This document shows positions 7,457 through 15,403 of a stretch of DNA of 41,638 nucleotides, piece by piece. Source of the DNA: Gemmatimonadota bacterium (GTDB taxonomy: Bacteria > Gemmatimonadota > Gemmatimonadetes > Gemmatimonadales > GWC2-71-9); assembly GCA_003222055.1 (NCBI GenBank), contig QHUT01000080.1, positions 1-41,638 of the forward strand, written 5' to 3'. Within the stretch, counting starts at the first letter, position 1; every line of letters starts with the position of its first letter. Under the pieces are notes generated by a model. The model saw only the letters and a list, made by a program, of their open reading frames with translations, searched no databases and was not told the DNA's origin. Position numbers and translations under genes: made by a program.

Positions 7457-9711
7457 ACATCCTGCTCGGTGGGCTGCTCGCCGTCGCCGCGGCGGACACG
7501 CTCTGGCTCCAAAACGCCCGCATGCGCCTCGGTTTCGACTCGAGCAACGGCTCGCTATTCGCACTCACGGACCGTCCGAGCGGTCAGTCCTTCGTCGACG
7601 GGCGGCAGACCACTGCTATCTGGCGGCTCGACCGGTTCGGCCCGGGCGACTTGAGCGTCGTTCCGAGCTCCGCGCGCCGCTTCGCCTGGCGCGAGCTGAC
7701 GGGCGAGGGGCCGGGACCGGGGGTGGCGCTGGTCTGGAGTGACTTCGGGCTGAGCGAGGCGCCTGCCCTGCGGGTCACCGTCACGGTTCACCTGTTCACA
7801 GACTCTGCCCTGTCGGAGTGGCGCATCGTAGTCGACTCGCCGGGCGCACTGGCGATCGAGCAGGTGCGCTTCCCACGGCTCGCCCGCATACCGCCGCTCG
7901 GGCGTGGCGAAGAGCTCGCGGTGCCCCGCTGGATGGGCGCATTGGCGCGGGACCCGGCCACGCTGCTCGGGGGGGGACCGGACGGCAAAGGTCGCCGGCT
8001 CGAGTGGTCGTATCCCGGCACGTTGTCGCTCCAGGTGATGGCGCTGTACCGCCGCGGCGGCGCCGGCCTGTACGCCGCCGCAGACGACACGCTGGCCTAC
8101 CGCAAGACATTCGCTGTGTGGGGCGATTCGGACGGCTCGCGTGGCTACGAGCTGATCCACGCGCTCGAGAACCCGGCGAGCCCCAGGACGCAGTGGGCAC
8201 CACCGTACGCAGCGCTCCTCGGGACGTTCCAGGGCGACTGGATCACCGTCGCCGAGCGGTACCGCGCTTGGGGTACGCGCCAGCCGTGGGCGCGCGAGAG
8301 CCGGCTGGTCCGAGGGCGCGTCCCGGAATGGCTGCTCCGCACCGGCATGTGGGTCTGGAACCGCGGCCGCTCGCCCGGCGTGGTGCCGCCGGCGCTCGCG
8401 CTGCAGCGTGCCCTGGGCCTGCCCGTCAACATCTACTGGCACTGGTGGCACCACGGCCCGTACGACACGAGCTTCCCCGACTACCTCCCGCCGCGCGAGG
8501 GCGTCGATTCGTTTCGCGCCGGCGTAGCGGCGGCGCACACCGCCGGCAGCCGCGCCATGGTCTACATGAACCAGCGGCTGTGGTGTACCGGCACGCCCAG
8601 CTGGTCGAGCGAGCACGCCGCGCGCTGGGCGGTGAAGGAAAAGGACGGCCGTGTGCGCGAGGAGACCTACAACACGTTCGATCCTGAGCCGTGCGCCACG
8701 ATGGACGTGACCACGCCCTTCTGGCGCGCCAAGTATGCGCATATCGCGGACACCGTGTTGGACGACTACGGCGTCGATGGGATCTACATGGACCAGGCGG
8801 TCCAGTCGCTCGTGTGTTGGGATTCGACGCACGGACATCCCGTAGGCGGCGGCAACTACTGGATGGGCGGGTTCCGTGCCCTCGCGGCGCAGATCCGGGC
8901 CGCCGCCGGGCGCCCGGTGTTGCTCGCGGGCGAGGGCGCCGGCGAGCCGTGGCTGCCGGAGCTGGACCTCATGCTCACCCTCCAGGTCAGCCAGGAGCGC
9001 TACACCGACCCGGGCAGCGGCTGGGAGCCGATCCCGTTCTTCCAGGCGGTCTACCACGCGTATGGCGTGACCTACGGCAGCTACTCGTCGCTCGTCATGC
9101 CGCCTTATGATGAGCTGTGGCCCGCGCAGTTCGCGCCGCCCGAGCAGCTCAAACTGTTGGACACGCGCTTCCGCCGGCAGTTTTACCTCGAGCAGGCGCG
9201 TTCGTTCGTCTGGGGGATGCAGCCCACAATCGCAAACTTCCGCGCTGCGCAATTGACCGATCGGCCGGAGGAGACCGCGTACATGATGCGGCTGGCCCGC
9301 ATCCGCGCGCGGGCGCTGGACTATCTGCTGTACGGCGAATTCTTGCGCCCGCCGGAGCTGAGCGTCCCGTCGGTGGACGTGGACCTGTCGCGCGTCTCGA
9401 TCTACGCGGCACGGCGCGGGGGGCCGACCGCATCGGCGGGGCGGTACCCGGCGGCGATCGCCGGGGCGTGGCGCGCCGCCCAGGGGAGCGTCGCGATCGC
9501 CGTGGCGAGCATCGTCGACCAGCCGATGTCCGTGTCCTTTGCCTTCGACCCGGCCGCCTACGGCCTATCGAGCGGCGGGCAAATCGAGCAGATCGATGAG
9601 CGCGGGCGCCGTCCGTTCGGCGAGTTCTCGAGTGACGCCGTGCCGATCGTGCTGGGGTTGCCGGCGGGCGGAGCCTACGTAATGGAGTTCCGGCGGAGTC
9701 GCCGGCGCTGA
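7453..9711 (+). CDS. Exported TIM-barrel glycoside-hydrolase-like protein (possibly DUF6259)
   Basis: A 752-residue protein with a short signal-like N-terminus. An N-terminal beta-rich part (about 1-270) is followed by a probable (beta/alpha)8 domain, seen in 'VNIYWHWWHHGP' (near 325), 'GSRAMVYMNQRLW' and 'GVDGIYMDQA' (Asp442 and Asp447). 'LLAGEGAGEPW' carries Glu494. The acidic residues at the ends of predicted barrel strands are candidate catalytic groups. I do not recognise a precise GH family; the pattern resembles the DUF6259 group of amylase-like barrels. It is translationally coupled to the NamZ-like gene (ATGA overlap), and the TonB receptor follows 32 bp later. A role on the same polymer, or on a glycan imported by the receptor, is inferred from context. 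Confidence 0.7.
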   Translation: MNILLGGLLAVAAADTLWLQNARMRLGFDSSNGSLFALTDRPSGQSFVDGRQTTAIWRLDRFGPGDLSVVPSSARRFAWRELTGEGPGPGVALVWSDFGLSEAPALRVTVTVHLFTDSALSEWRIVVDSPGALAIEQVRFPRLARIPPLGRGEELAVPRWMGALARDPATLLGGGPDGKGRRLEWSYPGTLSLQVMALYRRGGAGLYAAADDTLAYRKTFAVWGDSDGSRGYELIHALENPASPRTQWAPPYAALLGTFQGDWITVAERYRAWGTRQPWARESRLVRGRVPEWLLRTGMWVWNRGRSPGVVPPALALQRALGLPVNIYWHWWHHGPYDTSFPDYLPPREGVDSFRAGVAAAHTAGSRAMVYMNQRLWCTGTPSWSSEHAARWAVKEKDGRVREETYNTFDPEPCATMDVTTPFWRAKYAHIADTVLDDYGVDGIYMDQAVQSLVCWDSTHGHPVGGGNYWMGGFRALAAQIRAAAGRPVLLAGEGAGEPWLPELDLMLTLQVSQERYTDPGSGWEPIPFFQAVYHAYGVTYGSYSSLVMPPYDELWPAQFAPPEQLKLLDTRFRRQFYLEQARSFVWGMQPTIANFRAAQLTDRPEETAYMMRLARIRARALDYLLYGEFLRPPELSVPSVDVDLSRVSIYAARRGGPTASAGRYPAAIAGAWRAAQGSVAIAVASIVDQPMSVSFAFDPAAYGLSSGGQIEQIDERGRRPFGEFSSDAVPIVLGLPAGGAYVMEFRRSRRR

Positions 9712-9743
9712 CCTCACCGATTCCTTCACAGGAGGGTCGTCCG

Positions 9744-12569
9744 ATGGTGTCGACACTTGCTCACCGACTCCGCACCGTCCTGCTGGCCGCCGCATGGCTC
9801 GTCGCGGCCGCCGGCCTGCGCGCCCAGAATACGGTCAACCTCCAAGGGCGCGTCAGCGGAGCGGCGGGCGCGCCGCTCGTCGCCGCGCAGGTCACGGTGA
9901 CGAACCGTGAGACCGGGCAGCAGCGCAACGCGGTCACATCGGCGGAAGGCAACTACACCATCGTCGGGCTGCCACCCGGCGCCTACCACGTCGGTCTCCG
10001 TCTGCTGGGCTATCAGCCCCAGGAGCGCGACATCGAGCTGTTGGTGGGCCAGCACGCGACGCTCGACGTCCAGCTCCAGGAGGCCGCGGTGGCGCTCGAG
10101 GGTGTGGAGGTCGTGCACCAGCGGGAGCCCAGCTTCGAGGTGCAGCGCAACGACGTCTCCGCGCTGGTCGTGACGAACGAGATCCTCAACCTGCCCTTGA
10201 ACAGCCGCAACACGATGAACCTGGCGGCGATTGTGCCGGGCATAAAGACCTTCGCGCCCACCGCGGGGCGGTCGCTGCCCGCCGCCGGACCGCTGCCGGA
10301 CCTGCGTTTCTGGAACTTCTACTTGGACGGCGCCGAGTGGAAAAGCTTCTTCAACGGCAACCTCGTGGGGATTCCCCAGACGGGCTCGCCGTTGCCGCAG
10401 GAGGCGATGCGCGAGTTCCGCGTCCACCTGAACCCGTACGACGCGCAGTACACGCGCGGGGCGTCGTTCGTCATCAGCGCGGTGACGCAGCGCGGCACCA
10501 ACGAACTCCACGGGTCCGTCTTTGGCTATGGCCAGGCCACGAGCCTGAGGGCGCTCGACTTGTCCCAGCGGGAATACCTGGCTGCGCACCCCGGCCTCTC
10601 CATCCCAGACTACGGCCGGGCCCAGTTCGGCTTCAACCTGCGCGGCCCGATCCGGCGCGATCAGCTGTTCTTCGCGGTCAGCTACGAAGGGCAAAGCATC
10701 GACGACGGCTTCAACGTCGTGCCCCTGCGGCCGCCCGAGCGGCCCGACATCTGGGACGCGTCCGCGGGAACGTACAAGGCACCGACCCAGAACCACACCG
10801 GCGTGGTGCGCCTCACGGCGCCCCTGCGCAGTGCCCACACGCTCGACCTGGTGTGGGCCGGTCGCTACTACAACAGTGAGACGAACTTCGGTGACCAGGT
10901 AGCGCACAATGCCGGGATCAAGGCCAAGTATTGGATTCACAGCGTGCAGCTCCGGGACACCTACACGCCCAGCTCGGGGTTCGTCAACGAGCTGTCCCTG
11001 AACGTACTGTCTTGGAGCCACAACGAGTCGCCGCTCGAGCCCGGCGTCACGCTGCTGTACCCCAGCATCACCTTCGGCACGGCGGGATTCCCCCTCGTCC
11101 TCAAGGAGACGCACGTCCGGCTGATCGACCGCGCCACCCGTACTCTGGGCGAGGGCCGGCACATTCTCACCGCCGGCGTCGAGCTGGCCCGCGTCCACAC
11201 CAACAGCTGGCTGCCCAGCAACGTGAACGGCTTGTTCCGGTTCCAGTTCGACACGAGCTCGCTCCCCAACCTCGGCCGCATCGGCGTCGGCTTCTTCGAC
11301 CCGAACTCGACCGAAGACGCCCGTGCCGTGACGGGTGGCTGGAGCACGGGTGCGTACGTTCAGGACCAGTGGCAGGCGCGGACCAACCTCCAGCTCACAC
11401 TGGGCCTACGCTACGACGCCGAGATCAACACGCTCGACAACGGCTACACCGTGCCCTGGGCGAGCGACACCACGCTCCAGAAGATCCCGCTACTCCGGGA
11501 CTTCCTGAACACGGGCCACCGCAAGAACGACCTGAACAACCTCGGCCCGCGCGTCGCCTTCTCGTGGGACCTGTTCCCCAACCACCGGACCTTCCTGCGG
11601 GGTGGCGCCGGCATCATGTACGACCGCATCACCACCTTCATGGCGTTCTTCGAGAAGCAGTCGGCGGGATGGCGCTCGTACGACTTCGCGAACCCGGGCA
11701 CCACCGACCCCGACTCGCTGCGGCGCATCGTCTTGTCCGGCGGGGGCACGACGCCGCCGAACATCAATCTCCTCAAGACCAACATGAAGACGCCCGAGAA
11801 CCGCCAGTTCTCGGTCGGCATCGGGCACCAGCTCACGGATCGGCTGGCGGTCAACCTGGACTACATTCACCAGAACGCGCGCCACCTCTACGTCCAGCTC
11901 ACGCCCAACTGGCTCAACACGACGACGGGCCAGCGCAACCTCACCAACAGCTACGGCACCATCACGCTGTACGACGACGTGGGCCGCGCCAAATTCGACG
12001 CCCTGATTTTCGGGCTGACCTACGACCGCCCCGGACTGCGTGTCAGCGCGGCGGGCACGGTGGGCTCGTACCAGTCGGAGTTCGAGGGCCTCGGGAACTA
12101 CAACGACCGCTCCTGGTTGGTCATGCAGCCGACGACCGCGGATGAGCGGTGGCGCCTGGTCCTTTCGGAGATCGGCGATCTGCCGTATGGCCTGAAGCTT
12201 TCGACGGTCGCGACCTTCGCGGCGCCGCGGCCCTACGTCGCAACGCTCGGGCAGGACAGGAACCACGACAGCAACGTCGCGGACGACTTCCTGAGCGACA
12301 GCGCCAACCGGGTCATCCGGCCCGTAGCGGCTTGGAACAACATGTACCGGACCGTCGACCTGCGCCTCGCCAAGAGCGTAGCCGTGGGGGGCGGCGTCCA
12401 CCGCCTCGCCGTGAGCGCGGAGGCGTTCAACATCTTCAACTGGGACAACTACTCCGGCTTCGCTGGCCGCCGGATGAACGCGGCGGGCGCCAACCTCTCT
12501 TCTTTCAACAGGAAGAATGGCGTGTTCGCGCCGCGGCAGGGGCAGCTCGGGTTGCGCTACGAGTTCTGA
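9744..12569 (+). CDS. TonB-dependent outer-membrane receptor with carboxypeptidase-like N-terminal domain
   Basis: A 941-residue receptor. It has a signal peptide ending near 'GLRAQ' (residue 28), a carboxypeptidase-regulatory-like domain (about 30-112, 'GRVSGAAGAPLVAAQVTV' then 'YTIVGLPPGAYHV'), a plug (about 115-240, with 'NSRNTMNLAAIVPG') and a 22-strand-type barrel ending in an aromatic residue (LGLRYEF). Such receptors pull bulky ligands across the outer membrane using TonB energy, supplied here probably by the TonB/ExbB/ExbD genes at 17.6-21.5 kb. A GGAGG site (9731-9735) lies 8 nt before the ATG. It is the last gene of the NamZ operon, so its ligand may be a peptidoglycan fragment or glycan; this is not shown by the protein itself. 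The 33-bp gap to the convergent DAACS gene holds no clear terminator. Confidence 0.92.
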   Translation: MVSTLAHRLRTVLLAAAWLVAAAGLRAQNTVNLQGRVSGAAGAPLVAAQVTVTNRETGQQRNAVTSAEGNYTIVGLPPGAYHVGLRLLGYQPQERDIELLVGQHATLDVQLQEAAVALEGVEVVHQREPSFEVQRNDVSALVVTNEILNLPLNSRNTMNLAAIVPGIKTFAPTAGRSLPAAGPLPDLRFWNFYLDGAEWKSFFNGNLVGIPQTGSPLPQEAMREFRVHLNPYDAQYTRGASFVISAVTQRGTNELHGSVFGYGQATSLRALDLSQREYLAAHPGLSIPDYGRAQFGFNLRGPIRRDQLFFAVSYEGQSIDDGFNVVPLRPPERPDIWDASAGTYKAPTQNHTGVVRLTAPLRSAHTLDLVWAGRYYNSETNFGDQVAHNAGIKAKYWIHSVQLRDTYTPSSGFVNELSLNVLSWSHNESPLEPGVTLLYPSITFGTAGFPLVLKETHVRLIDRATRTLGEGRHILTAGVELARVHTNSWLPSNVNGLFRFQFDTSSLPNLGRIGVGFFDPNSTEDARAVTGGWSTGAYVQDQWQARTNLQLTLGLRYDAEINTLDNGYTVPWASDTTLQKIPLLRDFLNTGHRKNDLNNLGPRVAFSWDLFPNHRTFLRGGAGIMYDRITTFMAFFEKQSAGWRSYDFANPGTTDPDSLRRIVLSGGGTTPPNINLLKTNMKTPENRQFSVGIGHQLTDRLAVNLDYIHQNARHLYVQLTPNWLNTTTGQRNLTNSYGTITLYDDVGRAKFDALIFGLTYDRPGLRVSAAGTVGSYQSEFEGLGNYNDRSWLVMQPTTADERWRLVLSEIGDLPYGLKLSTVATFAAPRPYVATLGQDRNHDSNVADDFLSDSANRVIRPVAAWNNMYRTVDLRLAKSVAVGGGVHRLAVSAEAFNIFNWDNYSGFAGRRMNAAGANLSSFNRKNGVFAPRQGQLGLRYEF

Positions 12570-12602
12570 GCAACAGGGAGGTCTTGGAGGCTGGGGGAGG
12601 TT

Positions 12603-13898
12603 CTACGCCGCTTGCGGCAGGCGCGACGTCTCGTTCACGGCGCGCGGATCCCAGTCGGTCTCCGTTCTCGCGACGTACACGGCGGCGGTGAGATCCCCGC
12701 ACACGTTGAGCGTGGTGCGGCTCATGTCGAGGACGCGCTCCACGCCGTAGACCACGCCCACCACCTCGGGCGGAACGCCGACCGTCGCACACACGACCAT
12801 CAGGAGGGGGAGGGAGCCGCCGGGCACGCCCGCCGTCCCCACGGCCGTGATCACGCTCAGCACCATCGCGATCACCTGCTGGCCGACCGTGAGATTCACG
12901 CCGAACAGTTGGGCGAGAAACAGCACCGTCACGCCCTCGTACAGGGCGGTCCCGTTGTGGCACATGGTGGAGCCCAGCGGCAACACGAATCCGGCGATCG
13001 TCGACGGGATCTTCAGATCCTGCTCGGCCACGGCGATGTTGGTCGGGAGCGTCGCGTTGCTCGAGCTGGTGGTGAAGGCGGTGACGATGCTCGGCGCGAT
13101 CCGGCGCCAGAACACGACCGGGTTCAGGCCCCCGAGGAAGCGAACCAGGAGCGAGAGGCTCACCGTGCCGTGAATCAGCAGGCCGACGAGCACCACGAGC
13201 ACATAGGCGAGCAGTTTCCGCAGGATATCCCACCCCAGGAGCGACGTGACGACGAAGATCAGCCCGAACACGCCATACGGAGCCAGATGCATCGCCATCC
13301 CGATGATCTTGGCGATCGCATCGCCGACGGCGTCGAGCACGGAGACGAGCGGCCGCGCCTTCTCCTCCGGGATCAGCGTGAGGGCCGCGCCGAACACCAG
13401 CGCGAAGAAGATGATGCCGAGCATATCGAGGTTCGCGGCCGCCTGGATCGGGTTGCGCGGCACGATGTTCACGAACAAGTCGACGCCGAACGTCGTGGTC
13501 CCACCCGCCTGGAGGCCGGCGACCTGCCCGCGGTAGGCATCGAGCAGCTGCTGGCGCACCTCGACGGGCACGCCTACGCCCGGACGCACGACATTCACGA
13601 GCAGGATGCCGATCACGGCGGAAATCACGGTAGAGAGGAGGAAGTAGGCGAGCGAACGCACGCCCACGCGACCCACTTTGCGGATGTCACCGAGTTGTGC
13701 CACGCCCAGCGTGATGGACGTGAAAACGAGCGGTACGACCGTCATCAGGAGAAGCCGCAAGAAGATCTGACCCAACGGACCGGCGACGTTCGTGTCCACC
13801 CAGCGCACCCACGCCGCCCCGCTCGCCCAGAAGTTCACCGCGAGACCGCACAGCCCGCCGGCCAATAGACCCACGAAGATCTTGGTGTACAGCTTCAC
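12603..13898 (-). CDS. Dicarboxylate/amino acid:cation symporter (DAACS family)
   Basis: A 431-residue secondary transporter of the GltPh/DctA family (8 helices plus two re-entrant hairpins). HP1 is 'SSSNATLP' (278-285). TM8 has Asp391, Arg394, Thr395, Asn398 and Asp402 in 'LDMSRTTLNVCGD', matching the substrate and Na+ ligands of GltPh. The usually conserved NMDGT of TM7 is replaced by CHNGT (313-317), which removes an Asn and an Asp that take part in cation binding in characterised members. The start is GTG 13898, overlapping the stop of the upstream permease by 4 nt (GTGA). It is last in an operon after hppA and the APC permease. The substrate (glutamate/aspartate or C4-dicarboxylate) is not decided by sequence. 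Confidence 0.88.
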   Translation of the reverse strand: MKLYTKIFVGLLAGGLCGLAVNFWASGAAWVRWVDTNVAGPLGQIFLRLLLMTVVPLVFTSITLGVAQLGDIRKVGRVGVRSLAYFLLSTVISAVIGILLVNVVRPGVGVPVEVRQQLLDAYRGQVAGLQAGGTTTFGVDLFVNIVPRNPIQAAANLDMLGIIFFALVFGAALTLIPEEKARPLVSVLDAVGDAIAKIIGMAMHLAPYGVFGLIFVVTSLLGWDILRKLLAYVLVVLVGLLIHGTVSLSLLVRFLGGLNPVVFWRRIAPSIVTAFTTSSSNATLPTNIAVAEQDLKIPSTIAGFVLPLGSTMCHNGTALYEGVTVLFLAQLFGVNLTVGQQVIAMVLSVITAVGTAGVPGGSLPLLMVVCATVGVPPEVVGVVYGVERVLDMSRTTLNVCGDLTAAVYVARTETDWDPRAVNETSRLPQAA

Positions 13899-15403
13899 GG
13901 CACCGCTGTTGGTGTCACGTGCAGCTTACTGTGGCGATAACCGTAGAAGATGTAGAGCGCGAGTCCGATGACGAGCCAAACCGCGAAGCGCACCCAGGTT
14001 TCGAATGGCAACCCGACCATGACGAAGAGGCACAACACGGCACCCGTCAGGGAGACGACCCACACCAACGGCACCCGGAACGGACGGGGACGTGCGCGGT
14101 CCGTGTAGCGCAGCACCAGGACCCCGATGCACACGAGGACAAACGCGAAGAGCGTGCCGATGTTGGTGAGGTTATAGGTCTCTCCCGCGTCTCCGATGAG
14201 GGACCACAACCCCACGAAGATGCCGGTAATGAGCGTGGTGATGTGCGGCACGCGTGTCTTGGCGTGTACCTTGGCCGCCCACGGCGGCAGCAGGCCGTCC
14301 CGGCCCATCGCGAAGAAGATGCGCGGTTGACCGTACTGGAACACGAGCAGGACGGCCGACATCGAGACGATCGCCCCGAGCGCGACGATCCACCCCACGG
14401 TCGTGAATCCGGCGCTGTTCAGTGCCTTCGCGAGCGGATCGGCGACGCCCAGCTCCGTATAGGGCACCATCCCCGTGAGGACGCCGCCGACGATCATGTA
14501 GATCACCGTGCAGATGGCGAGTCCGCCCAGAATCCCGATCGGCAGGTTGCGTTGTGGGTTCTTCGTCTCCTCGGCGGCGGTGGAGATCGCGTCGAACCCG
14601 ATGTAGGCGAAGAACACGATCGCGGCGCCCTGGTGAATGCCGCGGAATCCGTTGGGGGCGAAGGGGTGGTAGTGCGTCGCGTCGATGTGGGTGAGCCCGG
14701 CGACGATGAACAGCCCGAGCACGAGCAGCTTGATGGTCACCATGATGTTGTTCGCCGTAGCGCTCTCACGCACGCCGAGCATGAGGAGCCAGGTGATCAA
14801 CATGACGATGACGAAGGCCGGGACATTGACGAGCAGCGGGATCCCCGCCATGTGGGGCGCGTGCTGCAGCAGTGCGTGGACGGACGGATCGGGAGAGAGG
14901 AGCGCCGTGCGGTACCCGGTCGTGAGCCACACCGGCAGGTGAACGTGGAAGCTGCCGAGCAGCGACGTGAAGTAATCACCCCACGAGATGGCGACGGCCA
15001 CGTTGCCGACCGCGTACTCGAGAATGAGGTCCCACCCGATGATCCACGCGACCAACTCTCCGAGGGTCGCGTACGAGTACGCGTAGGCGCTGCCGGCCTG
15101 CGGGATCATCGCGGCAAGCTCGGCGTAGCAGAGGCCCGCCAGCGCACACGCAACGCCAAGGAGGAGGAAGGACAGTACCAACGCAGGCCCTGCCCCGCTC
15201 CGCACCAGGTGACCCGCCGCGTCGTATTGCCCCGCCGCGGCGGTGCCGATGGCCCCGAAGATGCCGGCACCGATCACCGCGCCGATGCCCAGCATGATGA
15301 GGTCGCCCGCTCCGAGCGCCCGCTTCAGTGCGTAGGGACTTTCTCCCTCGACCAGCAGCTCCGAGATCGGCTTGCGCCGAAGGAGCTGCCGCGCGCTAGA
15401 CAA
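13895..15403 (-). CDS. APC-superfamily amino acid permease (CAT/YfnA-like)
   Basis: A 502-residue, 12-13 helix permease. The first helix holds 'GIGAVIGAGIFGAIG', the signature of the broken TM1 in APC transporters, and the middle has 'FFAYIGFDAISTAAEETKNPQRNLP', the TM6/loop hallmark of the cationic amino acid transporter group. The best start is a TTG at 15403, which gives the family-typical N-terminus '...ISELLVEGESPYALKRALG'. No ribosome site stands out, but the TTG overlaps the end of hppA by 8 nt, so translation is probably by re-initiation. The downstream DAACS gene overlaps its stop by 4 nt. Likely function is proton-coupled or facilitated amino acid uptake. Confidence 0.87.
   Translation of the reverse strand: MSSARQLLRRKPISELLVEGESPYALKRALGAGDLIMLGIGAVIGAGIFGAIGTAAAGQYDAAGHLVRSGAGPALVLSFLLLGVACALAGLCYAELAAMIPQAGSAYAYSYATLGELVAWIIGWDLILEYAVGNVAVAISWGDYFTSLLGSFHVHLPVWLTTGYRTALLSPDPSVHALLQHAPHMAGIPLLVNVPAFVIVMLITWLLMLGVRESATANNIMVTIKLLVLGLFIVAGLTHIDATHYHPFAPNGFRGIHQGAAIVFFAYIGFDAISTAAEETKNPQRNLPIGILGGLAICTVIYMIVGGVLTGMVPYTELGVADPLAKALNSAGFTTVGWIVALGAIVSMSAVLLVFQYGQPRIFFAMGRDGLLPPWAAKVHAKTRVPHITTLITGIFVGLWSLIGDAGETYNLTNIGTLFAFVLVCIGVLVLRYTDRARPRPFRVPLVWVVSLTGAVLCLFVMVGLPFETWVRFAVWLVIGLALYIFYGYRHSKLHVTPTAVP

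Noticed and set aside
12570-12602. Terminator between the TonB receptor and the DAACS gene
   Set aside because: The 33-bp gap is G-rich but shows no stem followed by T residues on either strand.
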